Shown: positions 23,335 through 34,138 of the stretch, piece by piece
Layout: the number at the start of each line of letters is the position of its first letter
How positions within the stretch are numbered: position 1 is the stretch's first letter
Origin: Stenogyne calaminthoides
Lineage: Eukaryota > Streptophyta > Magnoliopsida > Lamiales > Lamiaceae
Length of the DNA stretch: 64,000 bases
NCBI GenBank assembly: GCA_037126765.1
Contig: JBBCBC010000033.1
Span: 10,926,085 to 10,990,084 of the forward strand
Direction: 5' to 3'
Made by a program: the position numbers and the translations under genes
The notes under the pieces: model-generated
The model's input: the letters and a program-made list of their open reading frames with translations, nothing else
Databases searched by the model: none
What the model was told of the DNA's origin: nothing

Positions 23335-25423
23335 TGTTGGTCCCGGTGCAAACGAGTCTTACACGTGTATGGGGGGAATACACCTGTTCAGTGTTTTTTT
23401 TTTTAAACTTTTCTTTTCCGAGGTCGACTGGGTCGAGATAATCTCGAAGATTAGGTCCGAGAAGCACAAATCACTCGAGTCAAAGTCTCATCGAGACGGT
23501 GATCGAAGTTGCTTTGAAACCTCGATAATCCCAACCGAGTCCTCGAAGTTTTGAGAGATCCTGAGTTGCTTGGATCGAGATAACTAACTTATGAACCCTC
23601 ATAAGAGTAAGTTGGGTTTGGTAACTATCTGTTCTAGCTACTTTCGGATGTCTTGAATGGTTGGCCCTTTAGTTTATACTCGTTTTAAGCTTTCTTTGAA
23701 AACCTTCCTTTAATGGAATAGTGATTAGGCTGTGATTCAATTATATGCAACTTCCAGTGGATTGATTCCAACTGAAATCTTAGTGAAAATATGCTTTCAA
23801 ACTCAGTGATGCAGCAGTTAAGCCACGGATAAGGAAAGCAATAAACAACACAAAGAATTATAGTGGTTCGGAGACTTAAGCTCCTCGTCCTCTCTCTCGA
23901 TCCTCGGAGAAATTCACTAATCACTTCTCGAGCTTTACGACTACCTCGCGTAGTTTACTTACTCACTTCGCTACTGAGCTTTACGACTACTCCACGTAGT
24001 TTACTTACTCAACCCGACCTTGAGCTTTCGACTACCTCTCCGTAGTTTACTTACTCAAACACAAACAAGCTTTGGACTACCTCTGTGAGCTTACTAACTT
24101 CTCCTCTAGAGCTTTTCGACTACTCGCGTAGTTTACTAACTCTTTACAACTCTTTTCACCAACAAACACACTCCAACTACCTTCTCCGAGGGTTTGGGGT
24201 TTCTCGGTTAGTTTCAACTAGGATGAGATATCCTTTATAATGAAGTACAATGCAAAGGCTAGGATATCTCGACTAAGCTTGGATATATCTTATCAAGCTA
24301 GACTTAGTATAGTGAGCTCTCTTCAATATAAAAGCACTTGGGAAATTCTAAGTTTTTGAGTGCTTTAACTTTTCGATAATAAGTTTGAGCTCTTGAGTTC
24401 TTTACAAATTCCAAGAACCTTACAATGTAAAGGGTCACAAGTATTTATAGGTATACACCAAGGTCACTCTTGAAAAACTATCCGTTGGAGGAGATAAACG
24501 TGAGTTTTCCTCTTATGGTGTGTGAGAACGACTATATTTAGGGTTTGAAACTCCCTAACGTTTTTAAGCAATAGTCTTTCATGTGGCCGGTCTTCACTTT
24601 TTTTGCGATCTGGAACTTTTGTACTTGACATCTTTTTGGTGACCATCCTTTGTCGATTGTCGATATAGTCTGATGTTGTCTTCCTCTTTTTGACTTTTGT
24701 CTCGGTTAAAGGTAGACACCTTCAGCGGCTCTTTTGGTTACAAACTACGAGTTGATATAACCTTAACAACACTTCGACTTAATTCCTTTTTATGCTGCGT
24801 TTGAATGTCTTGGCAAATAGCTATTTTCTAAGGAATCACGATCTTCTCGAGATTGCATCCCGGATAGATATTCCGGTGCCTCGGAACATTGAGGTTTATC
24901 TTGAGCATTCAAGACATTCTTGAGTCTTGATAATTCTGTGTCTTGATATTCTTGATCTTGATTCTTGATCTTACGAGTCTTGGCGTCTTGAGTCTTGAGT
25001 CTTATGAGTCTTCACGGATATCTTGGTGATATCTTGAATCTTCATCTTTGAGTCTTGATTCTTGATTTCATCTTGAGTCTTGATATCTCGATTTTTAATC
25101 GAGTCTTGATATCTCGATTTCTGCCAGTCTTGATATCTCGATTTCTGCATTAGTCTTGATTCTCGATTCTCGCCATCGAGTCTTGAACTTTGATTTCATC
25201 TTTGAAACTTCGGTTTCTTGAAAACATCTTGAGTCTTGTAATCTTGAGATCTGTCGATCTATATCTCTGGCACGACTATACATTTTGCGAGATATCATCC
25301 CGAATCTTATAAAAGCCCGAATCTCGACTCAACTATCAAGATTATCCCGAGCGTGTTATCTTTCGGGGGGGGTTTTGGGATCTAATCAAAATCATATATC
25401 TTTATTAAATTCATCTCCCAACA
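23335..25423 (-). repeat. 5' LTR of the Sirevirus-like element
   Basis: It pairs with 14550-16614. A minus-strand TATA box is at 24442-24450, followed by the same CTTGAGT-rich stretch and subrepeats (about 23928-24142). Most differences from the other LTR in the first 350 bp fall at CTG or CAG words. Confidence 0.92.
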
Positions 25424-25496
25424 CCAACCTCTTCAACTTTACCCCATGATGCAAATGAAAGGTGTAAAACACCTCATTACCACCTGCAAAAGACAT
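25424..25496 (-). pseudogene. MULE transposase, N-terminal piece cut off by the copia insertion
   Basis: On the minus strand ATG at 25494-25496 opens MSFAGGNEVFYTFHLHHG. Skipping the copia element and using one copy of CCAAC, the sequence continues into 14549, where the transposase frame resumes (VGDHIKYEGGTVSIF). A one-base loss in a G run near 25440 puts the two pieces out of frame. Confidence 0.75.
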
Positions 25497-26306
25497 CTTC
25501 CATCAAAAATTGGGGACCACCTCAAATTAGTGTAATGCAAAATTATTAAACAAATGTGGGTGTGAAATCTGCAGAATTATTAAACAAATGTGCGTGTGAA
25601 ATTGATAAATAGCTCAACTTGCATTAAAAATGGGGGACCACCTCAACTTGCATTAAAAATGGGGGACCACCTCAACTTGCATTTAACAATCACTTGTCGT
25701 AGCATCTTTTTCCAAAATCCAATGAAGATGTGAAATTGATATATAACTCTATTACATTTACAAAGCCATTCACAAGTCTTGCAAAAAAACTCTCTTATGT
25801 CGTAGCATCCACAATTTTGGAAAAAAACTCTCTATCGTAGCAATTCTACAAGTCTCATCCAACAACAACTAGAATTCGCGACATTCTACGAAAAAACTCT
25901 CTTATGTCTTGCAATTGCAATTTTGGAAGAAAAAAAAAAAACCAGCGAATCGCCGTCGCGAATTGGGCGACTGTGATTTTCAGAAATTTATAAACTTACA
26001 AGGTGGAGGGGCAGCTTTAGTATTTCCTTGTCGCAGCATTTCATTCACCGCCGCGACTGGGGCGATTTCAGTTCGTGTGATTTTTTGGGATGATTTCTTG
26101 AGAGCATTCGCGATGGAAGATTTCTTGAGGAGCGATTTCTAGGGTTTAGAGATTGGGGATGTGGTTTTTTTGCAGCGTGTTAGGGTTTAGAGATTGTCCC
26201 TTGTGATTTAAAGGGCACGTGTGTTTCACGCGTTTTAATCCGTTAAAATGTAACGGAAATTTTGGTCATTTTAACAGAAAATTTAATTGGGACCAAAAGT
26301 GCTTAA
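25497..26306 (-). other. MULE internal region upstream of the transposase
   Basis: No convincing coding region. It holds the 29-bp tandem repeat at 25612-25683 and repeated words such as GTCGTAGCATC. It probably contains the transposase promoter and leader (inference). Confidence 0.5.
25612..25683. repeat. 29-bp tandem repeat, about 2.5 copies
   Basis: The unit CTCAACTTGCATTAAAAATG…GGGGACCA repeats at 25612-25640 and 25641-25669 almost without change, with a partial third copy to 25683. A related piece is near 25507. Confidence 0.85.
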
Positions 26307-26363
26307 ATTGGGACTAAAAGTGCTTTGAAAATATTCATATGGGACCAAAAGTGTAATTTTCCC
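26307..26363 (-). repeat. MULE right terminal inverted repeat
   Basis: This is the inverted match of 11604-11660, ending in AATTTTCCC, followed by the CTAAAATATA duplication. Confidence 0.88.
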
Positions 26364-26373
26364 CTAAAATATA

Positions 26374-26656
26374 CTCCCTCCGTCCCATAGTTAATGTTAA
26401 CTCTTTCCATTTTTTTTGTCAAATAGTTTATGTAACATTTTATAAAATAGAAATACTCATTTTAACTTACACCCTTCAAACACCCACTTATTTACCATGT
26501 TTTACTCTCTCATATTCTCAACATTTTATCACCATTAATAAATATTATTTTACTCTTTAATAAAGTTAATTTTCCCTTTTTACCCCCAATATTTTATTAT
26601 TTTATCACAAAATTCTCACGAACAATAAGAATTACATAAATTGTGGTACGTGGGAG
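26374..26656. mobile_element. Stowaway-like MITE next to the MULE
   Basis: It starts TA|CTCCCTCCGTCCCATAG directly after the MULE target duplication. The inverted partner (ATTGTGGTACGTGGGAG) ends at about 26656. The interior is AT-rich and non-coding. Confidence 0.65.
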
Positions 26657-28898
26657 AACAATTTTTTTTTTGTAATGACATTGTTGTAGTGATGTGAACT
26701 GGATGAAGACGCATCAAATCTAGAAGACGTGGTCCATAATCACCCAAAGAGTGGGTCCCTCTCCATTAAGTGCAATGTGTATTCAATAATATATTTTAAA
26801 AATATATAATTTATTGAATGAAGTATATAACTTACAACTTTAAAATATATAATATGTATTTGTAAAATAAGTTATATGTTTTAATTTAACAAGTAAATCG
26901 TTTTAATATTGTAACAAATTTTATATTTTAATAAAATAAAATATAGTATATTTTTAAAATATATTATGGAGTGTATCGTGCTCCTCGTCCATGCAAAAGC
27001 TAACCAGTGAGAAGATATTGCAAACCGGCCAACCTTTAATGAATAGCAAGCTTAGTTAATTACAATTAAAATCTTACCTAGGCCCGCCTGGACATACGAC
27101 TGAATCAGGTCAATCCAGTTTTATGTTTTGACCTTATCAAAAAAAAAAAAAGTTTTATGATTTTTGAAATATAATTAAAATGGTCACATCTTGTATGTAT
27201 TCAGGTGCATTGCATAGTTACACATTTCAGTGTAAAACGAAAGGAGGAAAAAAGATTTGGTTAATTTTATAAGTTGAGAAATTGATATAAATAAATTGAT
27301 TCTATATAAGTTTGAGCTTTTACATGAATGCATTTTTTTATAATATTAAAGTCTTTAAAAACAACTTCACTCGTAATAAATTGTTGACAAAGTCTAGTAT
27401 AAAAATTTTCATACATGAAAAAACTTTAATTTACAATCAAATTCTGTAATTGGTGTAGGTAAAACAAAATTGAGTGGTTCATGGTTCACTCGGCCCAAGT
27501 AGTTCATGGTTCACCCGGCCCGAATAAGTCATAATTTAGGGTTCATTATTTAATATTTAGAATGTAAATGATTGATTTAGTACAATTTTATAGATTTTCA
27601 TACATGAAAATTTTCACACTAAACTACTCTAAATTGTTTATACATATATTGCCACCGAGTGGAAGAGAGCAATAGGAAATTGAAACAGAACTTGGAGGAC
27701 TTGTATGCTACATTGATATTTGGGTATCTATTATTCAAATAAATTTCTTTTTGTTGATAAAAAAAAGATTATCTAGTCTTCAAATATAGTATTGATTTAA
27801 CACCTTTATATGTCAAATTAGAAGATTGTTCACCGAATTTTTATTTTTCAATAGAGAGGAAAATATTTGCTAAAGAAAAGTATAATAGAATCCAGGGTGA
27901 GAAAACTATGCAAAATGTAAATCTTACATTTCATACTTGAACAATTATATTCTGAAGCCTAAAAATAGTATATTACAAAATGAAAACCAACATTTCATAT
28001 TTGGACATTCATATCAAATAATTTGAATACCAATTTTGAATTGAATAACAAATCAATTTGAAATTTCAAACTTTAAACGATTATTAATATAAATATTCAA
28101 TATCTTATCGATTATGAATATAAATATTCGAATATTTTATCGAATTGAATACTGCAATATTTTTCTCAATTCTGTTAGTTCACATCCCCTACAGAGAACT
28201 TCATTACAGAGAGAGAAGATTTGAAGATGACTCAATTGTTCTTCATGCTTGCATAATTTCAATTTAATTTTTTTTCATGTGAACTAGATTCTAATGAGAA
28301 AATTACTAATAGGTTCAACTTTTTGATGCAAATTACTAATAGGTACAAACGGGATTGCATATATAATCAAAGTTACATGGAAGTGCAAATGTACCTATGC
28401 ATATGCAACAAACTGGATTGCATATATAGCCAAAGTTGCATATGGAAGTGCAAATGTACCTACGCATATGCAACCATTTTGTAACTATTAATAAATTGTA
28501 ATTCTGAAATGTACCTATCAGTAAGTTTCCCGATTCTAATTAGGGCTATGAAACACTACAAATAATACAAAAAAAACCACAATGAGCAGAACAATGGCAA
28601 AGGGAATGCCAGATATGAACAACTTTTAGGTTTGATATAACTAGCATTTGCTTACTGAATGTAGTTCAAGGGTTTTTCAGAGCTCAAACAAAAACGAAAA
28701 CATCAAGTACTGACCTGATAGTACATACCAACATCTCTTTTCAATCTCCTCTACAAAAAGAATAATCCAAATATACTAAAATTTCACAGTATGTGTATTC
28801 ATTCCCACATAATAAACATTAGAAGATGTAATGCCAAATGTAAACACGTATTCTCAACAATTTACTCATGGAGTGGTCTGTAGTAGGAGCATCAATAC
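26657..28898. other. AT-rich intergenic spacer downstream of beta-COP
   Basis: No gene or complete element was seen. Small local repeats occur, such as GGTTCAC/GGCCC phrases at 27478-27524 and a 63-bp tandem duplication at 28346-28475. The 3' end of the beta-COP transcript probably falls in the last few hundred bases. Confidence 0.45.
28346..28475. repeat. 63-bp tandem duplication
   Basis: The block beginning GGATTGCATATATA and ending GTACCTATGCATATGCAAC occurs at about 28346-28408 and again at 28409-28475 with a few substitutions. Confidence 0.8.
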
Positions 28899-29072
28899 TT
28901 GAGCTCAAGACCTGCAGATTACAACAGAAAAAGACTCGATATAACAAAATATCAAGATGATCTTGGTATTCGTCATTCAGATTTCAGAGACAAAAGAAAC
29001 GAGGATGAAGCTATTGTCATTCTGGCCAATTCACAACTCTCAACATTAGATAAAAGTAACGAGCATTTACCA

Positions 29073-32000
29073 TCAGTTTCCTCCCTTTTGCTTGAGAGTG
29101 ATCTTGTCGCCCAGGCTGAGGGCAATCCCCTGAGTTTTGCTCCTTATCCTAATATATCCGTTCAGCTTCCCATCTGACTGCTTCTCAACACTCACATTTA
29201 CCAAAGCATCCTCCCCAAATACACTCTTTGCATACAAATTAGAGGCCAAGAATCCACATTCACCGTCTAGAGCAGAACTGCACGATAAATAAATATGTAT
29301 CATGAGTCACCAATTGGATTGCCATTAGAGATGTACAAGAGCAAATTATCATTGAATTGTAAAGGTTTAATTGTTAAATTGAGCATTCATTCATCAATCC
29401 TAGTGACCGAGCATTTCTTTAAAAATAATTTGATAAAAATTGTCATGTCGGCGGGTTTTGAATGATGCAACCTGATCAAAATTTTAATTGTTAAATTGAG
29501 CATTCATTCATCAATCTTAGTGACCGAGCATTCCTTTAAAAATAATTTGATAAAAATTGTCATGTCGGGGGGTTTTGAATGATGCAACCTAATTGATCGA
29601 ACATCTCTAAAATAATAAGTGTGAAAATCCATAAACATCAGAGAAGCCTTTGGTAAAATTGCTGCAGCAGCACAGTAATTGAGAGATCACAAAATGACTT
29701 ACGTTGGGGTTAGGCATCTCATGTTGGTTGATTTGATAATATGATCGAGAAATTCTTTTTCATTTGTGATTGTGGTGTTTACAGCAACCTGCCAAATGAA
29801 TGACAAAGAAGATTGGATAAAAGGAAGAGCATCGCAACAAATCAAATCACGAATATATAAACAAGAACGACAAAGACATTATGAAACAGCTTTTGGTTCA
29901 ACCTGATAGATGAAGGAAAAAAAATTCTAAGCAGAACAGCAGAAAGAAAACAGTAGATTCTGGTGATGCTAAATAACAGCACAAACATAAACATCTATAT
30001 ATCAATTTGCCTGTGAACGGGACTCTGATAAGCTAGGTATAGAGCAATACATTAAAGCTCCTCCAAATTTGTTAAAGTGACAAGGAAACAGATTTAATAG
30101 ATGCATTTATCAGTTATCACCGCTTCACAGAATCACATGAAAATCTGCCAGCCAACTTTTGCATACAGCAACATTAGGGAAAAAAGCTAGTGACTAGACT
30201 AATTAAGCTTAAATTCCAGAAAATCAGTAACACTTGATATAAAATTTCACAGAAATATGGGAATATGGGATGACCACACAATAAATACAGTATCACTGTA
30301 CCATGAATTCAAGCTATTGATCATCCCCCAGTTGCAGTGTATCACAAGCAAAAAATGCAGATAGTAGAAAATAAAAGGTAACACGAAAGCAACTACAGCT
30401 GGATAATGAACCAATGACAGCATATAAAAGTGATAATGATACCTTGTTTTCCCATTCAAATTCTGCCCACATGGTCCTGAAAGCAGCATCACTACAAACA
30501 GCAGGAGATATGTAGTCCATGATATCAATATGGATATCATTGAGGACAACAACAGTCCGCTCAAGCACATTTGATGTCTCATAGACAATATTTCCAAATA
30601 TGACTCCAGTTTCAGTAGAGGACACCTTAATGTTTGCTTTTATTTGCTTGCTTGACTCAGGTGCTAAAGTATAATTCTGTGGACGCTCAACGAGTTTCAG
30701 ATCACCCATTGTTGCCAACTCCAAACACAAATTCTGAAGGGTCTCCTTTGTTCTATTAATAATAGTAACATCCAGGACAATATCATAGTGATGAACTGTC
30801 ACGTAAGCTTCAGCATATACTGGATCACTAAATCCTGTGAGTTGAATGATACGGTTGAGCTTATTTGCATCATCAGCATCCTTAACAAATTCTCCAGTAG
30901 CACGTTTTAAGTCATCTTGGACCTCATCTTCTAGCTCCAGCTGGCTCATGCCCTGGAGTGCAGTTAACAGTGTCAAACATAAATAGCTGATCATAATGTA
31001 TCCACTAAATAAATAAGCAATAAAATTTTTATCCTGAGGAGGGTTTAGCAACTTTAATCAAATCATATGCATGTTCTGGAACAAAACTTAAAAGAGCGTT
31101 GTACTAAAAAACACATACTCCCTCGGTCCACCAAATTCGTTCTCATACCTTTATGGAAACAATCACTTACTCTTCACCTTCAAAACATCACTTACTTACT
31201 CAAATTGCCATTGATCTTTCTCACAAACAATCACTTTATTTATAAATGGACCCCACAATACCCCTACTTTATCTACTTTTTCTTAAAACTAGTGCCCATC
31301 CCTATGGGAACAAATATTGTGGACAGAAGGATTATAACAAGTTAACAAATGGAAAATGCAGTTTTTTACCTTTCTACTCTTCAAATGGTAGAAATCAATC
31401 AGGTCATCAGGTTGTGAATGAGCTATTTGAGCTTTCGCCTTTATTTCTTCAGTTTCACGCAGCTGTTTATCAGAAAGCATTTTTACAAAACTCTCACGGC
31501 AAGACGTCAACCAGATCCTCCTAACATCATCCCCTGTGTTACACAGCAATCTTATGCAAAGAATAATCCTATCATAAGAATCGTTATCAATTGGGTGGGG
31601 GAGAACTGAAGATTGACCAAGCTGTAGTATAGAGACCATAATCAACAAAGCATTGCTTGACGCTTTGTTGACTTCAATCTTTAATGGTTGAACTTCCTCC
31701 AATCTCAGACAGAGCTTTGCTAGGGTGCATGAAATAACTGCACCAAGGAAGAAATCACCAGTAAGGAGAAGAGATCTCAAATTCCCAGTAGTCAAAGATC
31801 CTTGAACTACAGCTGGAGCGGAGAAAGCTGTTTCAGAGGCAGCACTTTGAGTTGCATAAGTCCCATCAGCAAGGATAGCCGGTCTTCTAGATGAAATGGT
31901 GATTGAGGAAGCCTGCTGGGGTTTCTTTGAAGAATCAGCAGATTCCTCATCTTCAGAAACTGAAAAAAAGGGTAAATCCCCAAGGCACTGCTTTATAATT

Positions 32001-33415
32001 GCAATTGCACTCTCGACTTCAGATAGAGATAAGGAATACTCTCCAATAATCCAAAGAGCACAAGAACAAACTCTTGCTGCTCGAATTTGGTAGAAGGTAT
32101 CCAGAAGCCGAGTGACAATAGAAACTCTTAACCTAGGATTGGTTTCAATTATCTCTCTTACAAAAATGACAACATCCATTGCAGAGGCAACATTGTTGTC
32201 TCCCAAGAAATCCATCAACAAATGGACGACGGTACTTGCAACTTCAGGGAATTTTATAGCGCAAGAATGAATGGCTTGAATGAGCATTTGACGATACTCC
32301 CCATTCTTCTCAAGCTCCCCATTTTGAGTTTTCATGACTTCCTTCTTCAAAGTAAGAACCACCTCATTGACATTGCGAGGAGTGATCAATTCCAAAACAA
32401 TGTCAATTGTTTTTCTTCGGATGTCAAGGTTTAGGCTTGACACTGCCCTTAGGACATCCATAATCATGTCAACCATGATATCATGGTGGGAAGTCTTGAG
32501 CTCATTAAGGCGATCAAGCACAATTAGCTTAACATTATAATCACTCTGTGAGAGAAGAAGCTGGCAATAAGTGTTGGCAGCAGCTCTAATAGCTGTTGGA
32601 GCAGAAGATAGAGAAACAAGGGTTCCGGCACATTCATACACAACGGCAGCTGATGGTGAATTCAATAAAGATATAATGATCTTAATATATTTTCCTTTTT
32701 CAGCTTTGTTAGTCCTGCAAACTTTTCGTATCAGTTCCAACACAACCATCTGCATAAGCTCCCCCCAATCTGATACTCTGTCAACATTGGTCAAAAGATA
32801 AGTAATAGCACGATCCTGCGCACAATTGAACAGCATCAGAAACGCGTTCCTCTTAGCTGACGAGTCCTGCTCTGTCAAGAGAAACTTCTCAATCGTCTCT
32901 GGTGCATCGACCAAGAGCTGATCACCATGTGGGAGCTTGTAAATGGACATTACAGCAAGAATTGCATTTCTCCTGACATATGGGTTTCTATGCTCCAAGT
33001 TCGACATAATGGAGGGTATTAAAGGTTCCATGATCTCCACCTCATTCAGTCGGCAAAGAAATCTTAGGGTGACACCACGGATATATTCGTTAGGGTGCTG
33101 AAGATTATTCCTGAGATTCTGGCAGATTAAGATCATTTCTGGTAAAACTCGCCCCTTTCCATCAGTCTTATCAATTATCTCCAAATAGAGCAATAGCAGT
33201 TTTTGAACTGTGTGGTCCTCTGAGGGTAAAACATATCTCACAATAGTGATAAAGAGCTGAGGCAGTGTTTCACCATTTAACAAAAGCATTATTGCATTTT
33301 TCATGGCATCAACCTTAGCTGAAACATCACTTCCTTCAAGTGCTTCCTTGATCTCATTCGCAAGGGCTGGTGTGCCCTTGTCAAAATGTACCAGCAATGA
33401 ACATGTTTTCTCCAT
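29073..33415 (-). CDS. Coatomer subunit beta (beta-COP)
   Basis: Beta-COP is part of the COPI coat that forms retrograde Golgi-to-ER and intra-Golgi vesicles. Four coding exons on the minus strand are 33415-31370, 30952-30443, 29788-29703 and 29277-29073, all with GT-AG introns (417, 654 and 425 bp). Total 948 residues, the usual length for plant beta-COP. Exon 1 (682 codons) holds the adaptin-type HEAT/ARM solenoid (MEKTCSLLVHFDKGTPALA, RFLCRLNEVEIMEPLIPSI, NPYVRRNAILAVMSIY). Exon 2 starts GMSQLELEDEVQDDL and holds the coatomer beta C-terminal domain (YDIVLDVTIINRTKETLQNL, TMWAEFEWENK). Exons 3-4 encode the appendage-like end (EKEFLDHIIKST, SALDGECGFLASNLYAKSVF, ending LKQKGGN). No lesion was found. 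CTG/CAG use is normal here. I assign the family with high confidence. Confidence 0.97.
29366..29594. repeat. 117-bp tandem duplication in beta-COP intron 3
   Basis: Copy 1 is 29366-29482 and copy 2 starts at 29483 (both begin TTTAATTGTTAAATTGAGC and run to GAATGATGCAACCT). Only a few bases differ, so the duplication is recent. It does not touch the splice sites (29277/29278 and 29702/29703). Confidence 0.92.
31118..31332. mobile_element. Stowaway-like MITE in beta-COP intron 1
   Basis: The ends are TA|CTCCCTCGGTCCACC on the left and GTGGACAGAAGGAT|TA on the right. They form imperfect inverted repeats of about 25 bp and are flanked by TA. The 215-bp MITE makes up about half of the 417-bp intron 30953-31369 and ends 36 bp from the splice donor. 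Confidence 0.78.
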
Positions 33416-33419
33416 TTAT

Positions 33420-33819
33420 CTGGTAAAAAACAATACCTTTTAACAAAAACTCATGCTAAACATAAATTTTCTAGTATAGGAACTATCACATAGTTTCTTA
33501 GCCAAATGAAATGACTGACTCAGAGGCATCAGACTACCATTCGTATATTATAAAAGTAGAACAAATACTTCATTTTCCAGCATAAACCAAATTAAACCCC
33601 AATTTTTCAATTGCAGATTTTCAACTTAGCAACAATCATGATACCCTTATCGTTTTATATTAAAATTACAAATTCAATCCCTAACTTAACCACAGTCCGC
33701 CGTCACTTTTACAAATATGGAACGCCGGTCAAAAAATATATCGAAAATCATCATATATTATTTTTGACAAAAATCAGTTGAAATTAATAAATTTCGATTC
33801 AGGACCCCGTAAATTTACC
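33420..33819 (-). other. Probable 5'UTR intron of beta-COP
   Basis: An acceptor (TTTTTTACCAG) lies 4 bases before the ATG, at 33420-33421. A donor (CGG|GTAAATTT) lies at 33818-33819, next to a CT-rich, GC-richer leader that looks like exon. The intron is AT-rich. The prediction rests on splice signals and composition only. Confidence 0.65.
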
Positions 33820-33963
33820 CGAGATCTGAGGGAGAAGAGGGCGGGTGGCGTGAGATCTGAGAGAACACGCAGGTGGTGAAGAAACTGGAAAATGAAGGAA
33901 GAGAGAGAAGATTTTTGGTTTAACAATTTTGTTGGTTTACTTTTTTTTTTTTTTTTTTTTTTT
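33820..33963 (-). promoter_or_regulatory. Probable beta-COP 5' leader and core promoter edge
   Basis: Upstream of the predicted 5'UTR donor there is a CT-rich stretch (minus strand CTTCTCTCTCTTCC at about 33898-33911), a common plant core-promoter feature. A run of 23 T on the plus strand is at 33941-33963. I see no clear TATA box. The start site is not determined. Confidence 0.4.
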
Positions 33964-34111
33964 GAGGAATAAAAGTATGGAGTTTGCCTACATAGTTTTT
34001 TTTAACAAGCAACCAAACCATACATGTTAAACCCAACGAGACATTGATCCAAGTTGGGGTCGGTTATATGCACAACATTAATAGATACGCTCACTTTATA
34101 TTTTTAATATA

Positions 34112-34138
34112 ACTAGTATATCACTCGTGCGTTGCACG
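34112..34138 (-). mobile_element. Candidate Helitron 3' terminus
   Basis: On the minus strand a perfect 5-bp stem hairpin (CGTGC AAC GCACG, 34126-34138) is followed 9 nt later by CTAGT (34112-34116) and then by T. A hairpin plus CTRRT inserted before T is the 3' signature of plant Helitrons (established knowledge). The 5' TC end was not located. Confidence 0.55.

Larger units (their letters stand above)
14550..25423 (-). mobile_element. Sirevirus-like Ty1/copia element with pol deleted, complete LTR to LTR
   Basis: Two LTRs of about 2.07 and 2.09 kb (14550-16614 and 23335-25423) bound the element. Both start TGTTGGTCCCGG and end TCATCTCCCAACA. The 5-mer CCAAC flanks both sides (14545-14549, 25424-25428), a perfect target duplication. 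A Met-tRNA type PBS (23321-23332) and a polypurine tract (16615-16628) fix the minus orientation. Internal order is gag, a basic linker, the RNase H tail, then a long accessory frame. Protease, integrase, RT and most of RNase H are missing between 21494 and 21388. It sits inside the MULE transposase gene, so it is younger than the MULE. Confidence 0.93.
11604..26363 (-). mobile_element. Mutator-like element (MULE), interrupted by a copia element
   Basis: Terminal inverted repeats are visible. The left end is GGGAAAATTGCACTTTTGG, and the inverted right end is GGGAAAATTACACTTTTGG. The match continues with few mismatches for about 55 bp. The 10-mer CTAAAATATA occurs directly outside both ends (11594-11603 and 26364-26373), a target duplication in the size range of Mutator transposons. 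Inside, on the minus strand, lies a MULE transposase. The element spans 14.76 kb only because it contains the 10.87-kb insertion at 14550-25423. Without it the MULE is about 3.9 kb. Confidence 0.92.

Noticed and set aside
31067..31524. Plus-strand ORFs within the beta-COP locus
   Set aside because: They overlap the intron MITE and exon 1 in antisense; no domain.
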